From NCBI GenBank assembly GCA_965153455.1, contig OZ234497.1:13626302-13690301 (forward strand): a DNA stretch of 64,000 nt, read 5' to 3'. The notes under the pieces were generated by a model. The model did no database searches and was not told the origin of the DNA. It saw nothing but the letters and a program-made list of their open reading frames with translations. This DNA is from Sphagnum compactum (taxonomy: Eukaryota; Bryophyta; Sphagnopsida; Sphagnales). Below, one piece after another: positions 38,350-48,524 of the stretch. Each line of letters starts with the position of its first letter. Within the stretch, counting starts at the first letter, position 1. The translations under genes and the position numbers were made by a program.

Positions 38350-38560
38350 AAACCACAAGAGGATCTAACCAAATCTGGTTACAAGAGACAAATAGAGAAA
38401 TAAAAAAAATCTAGTAGCACTTTTACATGTTGCTGCATCCTATTAGCAAAATATGACAATTTCAATAGAAGAAAGCTGAAAATCTGCCCAAATCCTCTAA
38501 AAATCTGGGCTTTTCCTGGAAATCGAGGTGATTTTTTTGAATTTTTTTTTCCAAAAAAGT
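38350..38560 (+). repeat. CCAAATTTGG-family dispersed repeat fragment
   Basis: CACAAGAGGATCTAACCAAA followed by TCTGGTTACAAGAGACAAAT and an A/T-rich tail parallels 31070-31170. It is truncated. Confidence 0.4.
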
Positions 38561-39621
38561 TCCTTGGGACTTTGTCTTCAGATACCAAGTACTCACAAGT
38601 GATAATGGGCTTTGAAATCCTCATTTCCAACAAGTACTTCCAAAAAAATGTCCTCCAAATTACAAGCCCATGTGCCTTAGTTGAAGGTACCAGATGGGTC
38701 CACCTGCACAAAGTAAAAGTAAGGGGAGCTAGCTAGTGAATAACCAACCCCACTACCTTTCACATGTTTTGTAGCTATCACCAAATGTAATAAGTTGATT
38801 AGAGAAAGTTGTGGAGAAGGAGTGCCAAAACATTTTGCATGATATATTTGCCAAAATTGCCAAAACCCCAAAAACTAAGGCATCTGCCCTGTGTTTTACA
38901 ATTCCACAACATTTCTTTACAGATGAGGCCTCCCTATATACTTACCTAGGATGGTGGGTACTTGGGTATGTTTTTAGGTATACCTATTGTCACTTCTACT
39001 AATTAGATTGGGGGTGTCCCTCAAGTTTTTTTTTTTCCCCTTTTTTTTTTGAGTGTTGTTTTGTTGTGTAACAATGAGCCATTTTGATTGTGTCCATCAC
39101 ACCCCAAAAAAAAAATTATAAAAATTAAAAATTAAAAACTTTAGAAGCTCCCCAAAATAAAAAGTTTCTAATTGAAAATGTTGCTCTCCAAGTAAAGTCA
39201 GTTTACGAAACAAAGTCCACGCTCACATCACACACATGATAAAGTAAAATAGAGTCACCATGCATGCACCTGAAGTTTCATTCCTTTGCCACTCCATTCC
39301 CATACTTTTGAGTGGCATACTTGCACATATCAACTTTACAAGTTTTTCGTTGGTCTACTTATGCATGGGTTTATTAGGGCACGTTTATATTCCTTTATTA
39401 GGTTTACCTATTAAGACTACCAAATGAACGATGTAGGGTAGTGCTCATTGGCCTCACATTTTGAAGATTGTTTACCATGTGTTTTACTTTCAAAATGCAA
39501 AGTGGGGTAGAGCCATATGCATGCTGATGAAGCTGCCTTGAGGAGAGTTTCCAATATGATTGAAAGGCTTGGATAAATTCAATATGGGTGGCCTTCCAGG
39601 AGGATGTAGCAGCAGCAGGTG
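38561..39621. other. Intergenic DNA, nothing firm recognised
   Basis: Contains a poly-T tract near 39027-39050. Minus-strand open frames at 38379-38711 and 38677-38871 have no recognised product. Segment 39461-39620 is weakly similar to about 61450-61640. Confidence 0.35.
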
Positions 39622-40982
39622 TTTGATGGCCTATTATGCCAAAACTGGCCATTCTTGTCCCCTAATTGCGTGACTTTACCGATAACTCTATTGTACCCGA
39701 TGATGAAATGGGAGGGTGAGTTATCACCTGCAAACACAGATATGATTACTTTTTTGGAACGTGGCCGCCTCCAGTTAATCGAGCAGAACGTGATGTAACT
39801 TTTTTGGAATGTGGCCTCCAGTTAATGAAGCAGAATGTGATGTAACTTTTTGGGAACGTGGTCTCCAGTTACCACCTCCAGATAATGTGCCCTCTAGACA
39901 TCACCTACAATGGGAGGGTGGGCATGTTATGAAGCTTTTTTTTTTCCATGTTTGCCCTTTGCCCAATCCATCTTTTTGAGAAAAAGATCGGATGGGTGAT
40001 GCCCAGACACAAAATTTGAATCCTGTTATGCATACTTTGCTTGTGTAATGGACACTAGGAGGCATATATTAGCATGTTATAGACTCTACGATAATGATTA
40101 TACAAAATAATAAACAGGGTCTTGTTAATATTATGAAATAGTGTAGTGGATAAGCAGGGTCTTGTCAATGTTATGGAATGGTCTATTGTGTATGGATTGT
40201 CTTAGTCTCAAAGTCATTGTTTTGGAAGGTTTGCGATTCAAAACTTGACAATTGAACTTTTGATTTTGTTAAAATTTTAGCACAAACAATAGATAATTTT
40301 TCAAAATGTCGTAAAAATAAAAGAATAATTTAATTTATGACACAATGATAAAGGTGATATGGTAAGAAGCTCCTTAAATAAACTCCTAGAACAAAATAAG
40401 TATTCCTAAGTAGGTTTTTTTTTTCTTTCAGTTTTTGTGATTGTAGCTCAAGTGGCTATCATTGATAAGATGATTCAGCCAGATTTGGCATAAGAAAATA
40501 TGAAAGTAAAAAAAAAATTCTAGCATCCTTCTATATTTTTAACTATTTGCTGCAACTTAGAATAGAATCTGGTGAAAAAATTTTAATTAGATTTTTTTCG
40601 AAATTTGGCAACTAAAAATTTAAAAAAACACTATTTTTTTTCCAATATGAAAAGAAAATCAGCATTTAGCAAAAAAAATTAAATAATATTAATTTTTTAT
40701 TTTTTAAATTAAAAAAACCCTACTCCCAAGATAAGCACCCCTCAGCTTAGCCTTGGATGTGTGCTAATTTCAGGAATTCCGCTGCTGAAAGGACAATTAG
40801 CAAAACTCACCAAAAGGAGCAAATACTAAGGACTTACTTCTTACCGGGCCTGTACTCTACAACTGCTTCAACCTAAGCCCCATAATTTGGGAATGCCTCG
40901 ACACTTGGGCATTAAAGTTATCAGTAAAGTCAGGCGATTAGGGGGCGAGAATGGCCAGTTTTGGCATTAATAGGGCATCAAA
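39622..40982. mobile_element. Inverted-repeat element, about 1.36 kb, with 68 bp arms
   Basis: Left arm 39622-39689 and right arm 40914-40982 are reverse complements at about 61 of 69 positions, with one gap. The core AATGGCCAGTTTTGGCA is the shared block. Just inside the left arm are two to three direct repeats of period about 47-50 bp (from 39748) with TTTTTTGGAACGTGGCC and CAGAACGTGATGTAAC. The interior also holds a CCAAATTTGG-family fragment (40430-40720). No transposase frame is seen and no target duplication could be identified. Best read as a non-autonomous DNA transposon; superfamily unassigned. Confidence 0.6.
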
Positions 40983-41660
40983 TGCCCTATTAACTGGGAA
41001 TGAAACTTTACAAAGCGAAGTAACTAGGACCCAAACTAGTTTTTGCACCAATTTTGGTGCTAACCTGAGTTTCATCCCCTCCTTCCTTTTTCCTGAGCGC
41101 CTCCACTGCTGCTACATATATTTTCACTGCTCCCACGTGCACAAACTACTATAATTACTCTCGAACCTTGAGCATTAAACGCTGAGTTTCAGCATTTCAT
41201 ACTGAGATTTAATAGAATTTCATTACTTTCTGGATACCACTGAAAGAGGGGATAGGGGGTGAAAGAGAGGATGACCTTACGAATTACTTTATTATCCTAC
41301 AAATATGTAACCACAAAATATGAGTACGAGGCTTTCATACTTAATTCCATCCGCATCTGGACTATTGTTTTTCTTTATGGACCCATCAACCTCCTCGCTT
41401 TATCAAACTCCCTGAAGCTCACAACTGTTGAATTGTCATGTGTTTCTTGAGAGTAGCCTATGTAGATGATTAAAGAAACACAAAGTCTTTAGTTGGAGGG
41501 TGGGGGCGAGGGGGTTTTGAATTTTTTTTGTATTTTGTTCCCCATGTGTTCCCCAAGCTGCTCCCATATGGCACCGCACAAATATCCCATATCTTTTGCT
41601 CAAAATCCGTGAAAAAGTTATCATTCAAAGAACTATGACATGCTTTCATATCCCCCATCA
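40983..41660. other. Intergenic DNA
   Basis: No gene supported. Overlapping frames at 40951-41154, 41259-41450, 41436-41624 and 41470-41676 match nothing known to me; the first begins inside the inverted-repeat arm. Confidence 0.35.
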
Positions 41661-41850
41661 TAGTTCTTGGTTGCAAGCAACATGAACTTCACTTTATCCA
41701 TCAACTTCGGTGAGTCACAGCTCTTGATTGCAAGCAACACAAACTTCACTTTATCCAAAAACTTAAGTGGGTCAAAATAGACATGAAACTACTACTAAGC
41801 ATAAGTAAAAGCAACTATTAAATCACCTTCCTATTAGACATTGAATAACA
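41661..41850 (+). repeat. Dispersed repeat with 57 bp internal tandem pair (copy 1)
   Basis: AGTTCTTGGTTGCAAGCAAC at 41662 and AGCTCTTGATTGCAAGCAAC at 41719 begin two 57 bp units that each contain ACTTCACTTTATCC. The whole block, up to CTATTAGACATTGAATA, matches 62824-63020, including the 57 bp period. Confidence 0.7.
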
Positions 41851-43138
41851 AAATCAAACATAAAAATAAAGATAGACAATAAATACAACTTACACAATTG
41901 TCTCAAATTCACAAAATTTTGGCATTGAAAAACATAATTTCCTTTACTTTCAATGTTTTTTTGGACAAATAATTTTCAAAAAAATTGACATTTTCAAAAG
42001 TAATATAATTACCACCAAACTTGAAAAGGTATTATGGTAGCTAGACCAAATGGGGGAGGGGGACCAAAAAGTCCATCCCATTTCACTTTTCCCAAAAAAA
42101 TGGGAAAAAAATCCCATTTTAATATTGTTTTAGGCCTCGAGGGGTAGCAATTTTGTGGGGCAATCATTAAAAATTCCCTCCAGTTTTATCTTTCAAAAAA
42201 ATTATAAACATTAATAAAATATCATACATCAATGGCTAAAATTATTTTAGAACCCATCGGCTCTTGCTATTTTCATTAGGCCCACCTCTTTGAAGTAGGC
42301 CTTAAAAAAATACCCCAAGGGCCCAAGCAACATCATCGACAACTATCCACATAGGATTCCAACAATTTTTTTCATCCAAAGTCATTTGCATAGGGCTTAG
42401 GCCTGAAACTACCATAGTGTCAACACAAATTGACCACCTTTCATAGTTTGGACCAATGAGGAATTTTTAGATTTGTGTGATCACAAGCCCAAGCCCTGTA
42501 ATGTAAACCACCCCTAAGGTGGGTTCTTGATTTTTATAGTTCAGTTTAATATTAAAAATATCTATATTGGGGGACTATGGGTATGGCCAAGGTAACCCAC
42601 AATTGAAATAACATGTTTGTCAAGTTTCTTTAAGCAAGTGCATACAACATTGTTTATACAAAGGGAAGAAAAAACATAATGATGCAACATTGAACCAAAC
42701 GTACCCCATGATTTTACTCTATGGTGTTAGGAGTGGATGGAAAACACCGAAATGGACTTCTTTCATAAGTAGAGCCCTTCGTGTCCATTGCTAATACCAT
42801 GGCATGCCCCTACTAGTCAAGAGTCATTTTTTTCAGTGACAAGTACCTAGTCCTTCTACATGCCCTTATCTCGATTGTTTCACTCCTTTGTAATAAAGTG
42901 TGGCACGTTTATAAAGAGTAGTTAAAACAATGTTGTCCCACATCTTGTGTGCATGGTAAGGAAGAGGGAAGTAGTTTAATTCTGGTTTTGGATGGCAAAT
43001 ATGGATATATATGTATCTACATCAATATATATATATACTATCCTTTGAAGATTGAAAATCCTAAACCCTCCAACATCTAATTCATAACTATACCCATAAA
43101 TGTTTTCTAACCAATATATATATTTTTAATTTTTTGGT
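41851..43138. other. AT-rich intergenic DNA, nothing recognised
   Basis: No frames or terminal repeats. A short (TA)n tract lies at about 43021-43037. Confidence 0.45.
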
Positions 43139-43737
43139 GATTTACACCCAAAACTCATCATTTATCTTTTTTTGCAATGTGCACTTCACCATTTTGATTA
43201 TGTACACATCATGCATCAACATGTACACAATCATTTTGTGTTTGTAACATGGTAAAACCTACTTTAAACAATTAATAAACGCACCATATGCTTCCAATGA
43301 TTAATAAAAAATTTACACCCAAAATTCACCATTATTTATTTTTCAATGTTCACTTCACATTTTGATTATGTACACATTATGCATCATGCATCTGTAAATC
43401 ATGATGGGTGAAAACATATTAACGTAGGTCAAAAACTTAATCCTTGAAGATTAAAAAATATAATTGTGTGACAAGTAAATTATAAAGTAGGTGACACCTA
43501 GTGAGATTGACCTTTTTAATTGTACGAGTATCAATTGTGATATGGAGAAGTTCTTAAAAGTTTAAAAAAGAAATTTAAGTTTTTAATTTTTATTTCAATC
43601 TACTTTCCAAAAATTGTCATATTTTTTAAATTTGACAAAATAATCCTTTGCACATTTATGGTGAACAATTTATGAAATTCGGAAGCATATGGTGCATTTA
43701 TTAAATTTTTAAAGCATGTTTTACCATGTTACAAACA
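43139..43737. repeat. Foldback-type repeat: 57 bp inverted arms plus direct repeats
   Basis: Arm 43239-43295 is the reverse complement of 43681-43737 at 52 of 57 positions, with GTTTGTAACATGGTAAAAC and GCACCATATGCTTCC at the two ends. Overlapping the left part, about 43139-43215 and 43310-43390 are direct repeats sharing TTTACACCCAAAA and CACTTCAC, ATTTTGATTATGTACACAT. This could be a decayed foldback or inverted-repeat transposon. No coding sequence. Confidence 0.6.
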
Positions 43738-43803
43738 TGAAATGCATTTTGCGTGCATATAGAAAGTAGATTTTGAATGTTTTAGACCTAGCATAAAGGA
43801 AAA

Positions 43804-44073
43804 TTAATGGCCTCCTTGAAGCCCTTAAAAATTTAATTTTCATTTGATTGTTTAGTGAGAGTGCTAGGGTTGGAGATGGGTGTTTCCAAGTTATTAGATA
43901 TAAAAAAAACTAGTCATAATTTGACATTTTTTCATTGTTTAATGGCCTCCTTGAAGCCCTTAAAATTTTCATTTTCATTTGATTGTTTAGTGAGAGTGCT
44001 AGGGTTGGAGATGGGTGTTTCCAAGGTATTAGATATAAAAAAAACTAGTCATAATTTGACATTTTTTCATTGT
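43804..44073 (+). repeat. Recent tandem duplication, 2 x 135 bp
   Basis: 43804-43938 and 43939-44073 are the same length and nearly identical, for example GTGCTAGGGTTGGAGATGGG and AACTAGTCATAATTTGAC in both, differing at a few positions. The 107-codon frame 43855-44178 runs through both copies because 135 is a multiple of three, which is probably coincidental. Confidence 0.9.
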
Positions 44074-44985
44074 AACACATTTTTTATGTGGCTTTTAAAA
44101 TGTTTGGAAAAGATTTGTTGTAGAAGTGTACAATTAAAGGTGGATAACACCTTAAACTTTGAATATGTGCACATATGAACAATTGAATTGTTAATTATAG
44201 CACAATTTTAACTTGTAAGAGTTTGTATATAAACATAGTAATTTCACGAAAACACTTAAAGATATGAAAATTCAATTGTTAGTTAAAACATAATTTTAAC
44301 TCGTACAAGTTTGTATAAACACAATAACTTCACAAAATGACTATGAAATATTAATTTTAAGCAAAATTTATTCATGAAATTTTGCACATACAAAGAAACA
44401 ACCAAGATCAACAATCTTCTCCATGAAAACTTTCTATTTCTTTTAAAGTCGTGATGTTTAAATTATTTGATAAATAACTACTCAATAGTACTTTATGTTG
44501 TGATAATGTTGATGATTATGAGTTTTCTTAAATTGTAAAATGTTCTTCTATTAAAATTGTAGTTGGGCTAAATGTTGTTTTTATCAATTTAAAGAAATAG
44601 GGTATAATCATTAATGAAAAATGGTAGATTGTTGTTAAATAGGGTGCTTTAAAGCAACCTTTATAAAATTATGGATGTACAATTACATCAATTATGAATC
44701 GATTGCATATTCATAGTTTATATTATTTGTCTTACTTTTAAATCCCACATCAACTATATGTGAATTCTAGAAGAATTCAAAATGAGTAAAATTTTATATA
44801 TTATTACTTTTGGTACTATATGTATTTCTAGTTTTGGCACAAAATGTGTACATTGTACCATGGAAACACCTAGATGTCATTAAATTAACTTTTTGAAGGG
44901 AAAAGGGGAAATATATATTATAAAAGACAAATCCACCTCATGTTCAACCCACTTGATAGTTAAAGCTCACAAGAAACTAAAATTG
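44074..44985. other. AT-rich intergenic DNA
   Basis: Nothing recognised apart from two loosely similar stretches (about 44175-44240 and 44270-44340) sharing AACAATTGAATTGTTA-like and TTAACTCGTA words. Confidence 0.4.
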
Positions 44986-45410
44986 AGAGTAAATAAAAGA
45001 AGAAGGCTTACAAATTGAATACAAAATTATTAAGGTTGTGAAATTGCCTTGGGTGAGTTGAATGTGGTCAATGAAGATGGCCTTGTCATGCATGTGAAGT
45101 GTTTTGATGAAGGAGAAACTTTTGGCTCCAAAATTTGATCTTCTTTTGCAAGCATGTGGATTTGAAAAGAAAGCAACCTCCTCTATGCCTAGTGTGTCTA
45201 ATGACGTACTTTATGGCCAAAAGACAACTTGCATGTTTTAAAATTGTTGTATATGGCCACCGGAAGGGAATCAAGTACAAAAAATTATGTAAGGAGTGGT
45301 GTTTGAGGACAAAAAGAAATTGGTTTGGTTTGCTACTATGTTTTACATATCGAAAGAAGCAAAAACCATAAGTGACTATGAGTCTATTAAGCCATTGTTT
45401 TTGTTTTTTT
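44986..45410 (+). pseudogene. hAT-type transposase fragment (N-terminal region)
   Basis: Conceptual reading in more than one frame gives VVKLPWV, NEDGLVMHVKC, then KLLAPKFDLLLQACGFEKKA and, near the end, VWFATMFYISKEAKTISDYESI. This order matches the N-terminal BED-like zinc-finger region of the plant hAT transposase group to which 58600-60832 belongs. Stops and at least one frameshift interrupt it. Open frames 45086-45436 (minus) and 45135-45371 (plus) are out-of-frame shadows. Confidence 0.6.
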
Positions 45411-46417
45411 GAATAAAAATTTTCCTTTAAAATCATTGTTGTGATAATTTAGTTTGTACCATGGTTAAAAGATCTAGCATGACATTGTAGTTGCTATCAT
45501 TATTGAGTGTCAAGTATTTGTTGCAAGACACTAGTTTCTTATAGTTTGTTATTTTGTGGTTGGAACCTAGTTCAATTTGAACAAGGTTCTATTTTTTTGT
45601 GTTTGGGGGAATTATCCACATGGAGTGAAAGCACACAACAATGAACAAAAAATGTTGTCACAAATACTATTTTTCAAAATATATGTTTGAACTTTTATCA
45701 AATCAATATTAAAAGGGTTTTTCTATATGTTGTACTTAGAATAAGGTAGTTCAATATTCAAAGAATAAAATTGTCATAAGAAATTACATTTTCCTTATCA
45801 GTGATTAAATAATATATATTTAAAAATAATATTAATAACAATATATTACCAAGTGCAAATATACTGCAAAAACCATTCAAACAATTTCCAAACTTAATGA
45901 AATATTTAGTCATATTGAATGTGAGTTAATTGTACCATTTCAACTACATGTGAAAATTTCCACTTATGTGATTTCACAAAAATCATCAAGATGAGGTTTT
46001 TCATTCCAATAAACATAACTGTGAAAATTAATAATTTTCTTGAAAAATCACTCCCTTGTGAAAGGTAATAAAAAATTGTGTTAGAAACCTTATGTCAAAA
46101 ATCCATTTTATGTGTTTTTCAAATCATTAGATGAAAGAAAGAAAAATTACCCCCCAAATAAAACAAAATGTAGTATAAAATTATTAATTTTTTGCCCAAG
46201 TTGGTCTTCCCTAGTGTTTTCCCACCTATTGTGAAAAAGATTGAATAGGATTTTGTGTGGTGGAAGTTAATAAACTTGAAGTCACCATGGCCACCTATAA
46301 AGATTCCACTTGAAAGAGGAATCAAGGACCAGTCAATTTGGGCTTTTCCCATCTTTTTCCACAAAATAACTTGGCCCAAGGGTTGTGTTGAACTTGTGAA
46401 AGTCATCCCATGAAAAA
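45411..46417. other. AT-rich intergenic DNA
   Basis: No gene or terminal repeat recognised. The minus-strand frame 46119-46406 has no known product; on the plus strand this area may be decayed gag sequence leading to the zinc knuckle that follows, but no motif supports that. Confidence 0.35.
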
Positions 46418-46790
46418 GTGCCCAAACAAATTAGGTGTGAGGCATTTGCATCCAAATCCATATCTTCAAGTAATGAAAAATGTGAGCATTGTGATGTTGA
46501 TGGTCATGACATTCACCATTGTTACTCATTGCATCCAAAATTCCATCCTAACAAATCTACCCACAACAAGGATGGTGGAGGCAAAGAAGGATGTAGGGGA
46601 GGCAATGGCTTTCAAACAAAGGGGAAAGCCACAAATAAAGTTTCAAGTAAGGTCAACAACCAAGGCAAAGGTGATGGCATGGCCATTACACATGATTAAT
46701 TTTCTCAATTGGAAGAATTGATCATTATCATGGTTAACCAAAAGGCAAAGGAAAAGAAGGAAAAAACAAAAAATTCCATGAAGGTGCCCA
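46418..46790 (+). pseudogene. Retrotransposon gag remnant with zinc knuckle
   Basis: An open stretch (46418-46699) contains KCEHCDVDGHDIHHCY, a CX2CX4HX4C zinc knuckle (46481-46522), then LHPKFHP and a Lys/Gly-rich tail. This is the usual layout at the C-terminal end of plant LTR-retrotransposon Gag. It continues in another frame to about 46790 with a Lys/Glu-rich stretch (QKAKEKKEK). It is truncated and frameshifted. The Ty3-type pol remnant 4.5 kb downstream on the same strand could belong to the same element, but the intervening DNA is too decayed to be sure. Confidence 0.65.
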
Positions 46791-47720
46791 CATATATAAT
46801 ATCATATCCTTCTTTAGGATTTTTTTGTGGAACAAGATTTGTTTGTTTCATCAATGTTCCCCATGATGTACATGCTTTGGGGGTGAAACACCATGTTATT
46901 TTTTGTTGTTCCATTTTAGGTGAATTTGTTAGTTCCAATCACACATTTCAATTCACATGATTTCTAAAACCATAAGGAGTTGATGAGGGACTTGACCTTC
47001 AAAGGAGGGAGTTAGGCACCAAATGCATTTTCCCTCAATCATTTACCTTAACCAAGATTGTGTGAACTAATACATCCACATTCCCAAACATGGAGCATGT
47101 TCCCATGAGGTCAATGAAAAAAGGATTTTTATTTTTGAGGTTGGATGTGAATGGGGTGATGTTGGAACTTGGGGGCAACTACATCCATTTTTCAAGCCCC
47201 ATTATCTTCTACCATCACAATGGCAACCCCTAGAATGTGGCTAGTTTCCATTTTTTCACTTGTAGCCATTTTATGTGAGTGTGGAGGAGTGTGAGGTTTG
47301 ATCACAAACATGACTTTGAGTTATCACCAACAATTAACTTAGAAAAAAACCTCAACATAAAATACATTTTGAGGTGGAAATTCCTCCTTCATGGCAAGTT
47401 ACAATTGTTAAATACTTAACCTTCTAATATGACTTACCATTGATTAGGCATCAATGACATTAAAAATGGTCTTAGTGTGCAACAAGGATGTTGTTTTTTT
47501 GTTTAAAAGGAATTAATGGACATGGGCAAACATTTTGCCTTCGTAAGGTTATATTATATTTTAATGCCCAATTAATGATGTTGCACGTTAGTTGGAATTT
47601 CCGACTTTTGGCATGATGGATAAAGACCTTGAATCATGCCCATGTATTAGATTTAAACATTGTTAGGTGCATCCAAAAATACTCATGGGTTTACCAAGAT
47701 TGACATTTTGGCACAATCAA
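46791..47720. other. Intergenic, possibly decayed retrotransposon interior
   Basis: Less AT-rich than the flanks but with no motif I can assign. A protease-type DTGA/DSGS motif was looked for and not found. Confidence 0.3.
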
Positions 47721-48524
47721 AGGGTAAAAACACACTACACCCCCCAAAAATTATAGTCACAAATATTGCATTTTTGCATTTGGTATTTTATGTAAATATA
47801 GACATCACATTTTGGATTATTTTTGTTTGTTTGAAATATATTGGATTAGATTTATATTTAAGAAAATCATTTAAAAAGAAAAATCCAACAAACATTGGTG
47901 AACTTCAACATATGAAATATATTTGTGACAAAATAATACTCGTCACGGGGTATGAAAAATTGCATACATACTTCAAAACTAGACTTGTGGGTGGAATTTT
48001 TTGATGAAATTTTTTGTGGTCACTATTATTGATATACATCAATTGAATATCAGGTCATTTGGAGGTTTTAAATTTTTTTTTGAAAATTCATTAAAATATT
48101 TTTTTCTTTTTTTTAGCAATAAAAGAAAAATATTTTATGTATTTAAAGGAAAAAAACCAATACCAAATGAAGGAGAAATAAATTTTATAGTTGGGAATTG
48201 TATTATTTTTTCAGATTTTTTTTTTTTAAGAATGTCTTATGAACCATAAACATGAGACCCTATGGCCGACAAAAAACTACACATTATATATGTTGTGTAC
48301 ATTGATTTTATTCAATCCTCTTCATCTAACCGTTGGATCAAAATTAATTTTGATTTAAAATGGAATTTGAATTCCAAAATGTTGTGCACATTCTAGGGTT
48401 TTTTGTTTATGTATAGGATTATCAAATGATGCCATGAAAATTTTAACTTATTGCATACTATGATACTAGTTATACATCACATTTTTTGGTGAAAATTGGT
48501 TCACTTGTAGTGTGTTTTCACCCT
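47721..48524 (+). mobile_element. Inverted-repeat element, copy 2 (804 bp)
   Basis: The left end AGGGTAAAAACACACTACA and the reverse complement of the right end AGGGTGAAAACACACTACA differ at one position in 19. The body aligns with 15136-15936. Target duplication is not clean here (CAA left, AAA right). No transposase. It may have inserted into the decayed retrotransposon between the gag (46.4 kb) and pol (51.3 kb) remnants. Confidence 0.7.

Noticed and set aside
38379-38871. Overlapping minus-strand frames as a possible gene
   Set aside because: The sequence is partly a dispersed repeat and poly-T tracts, and no family is recognisable.
43855-44178. 107-codon frame across the 135 bp tandem pair
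   Set aside because: Open only because the repeat unit is a multiple of three; the product is unlike any protein I know.
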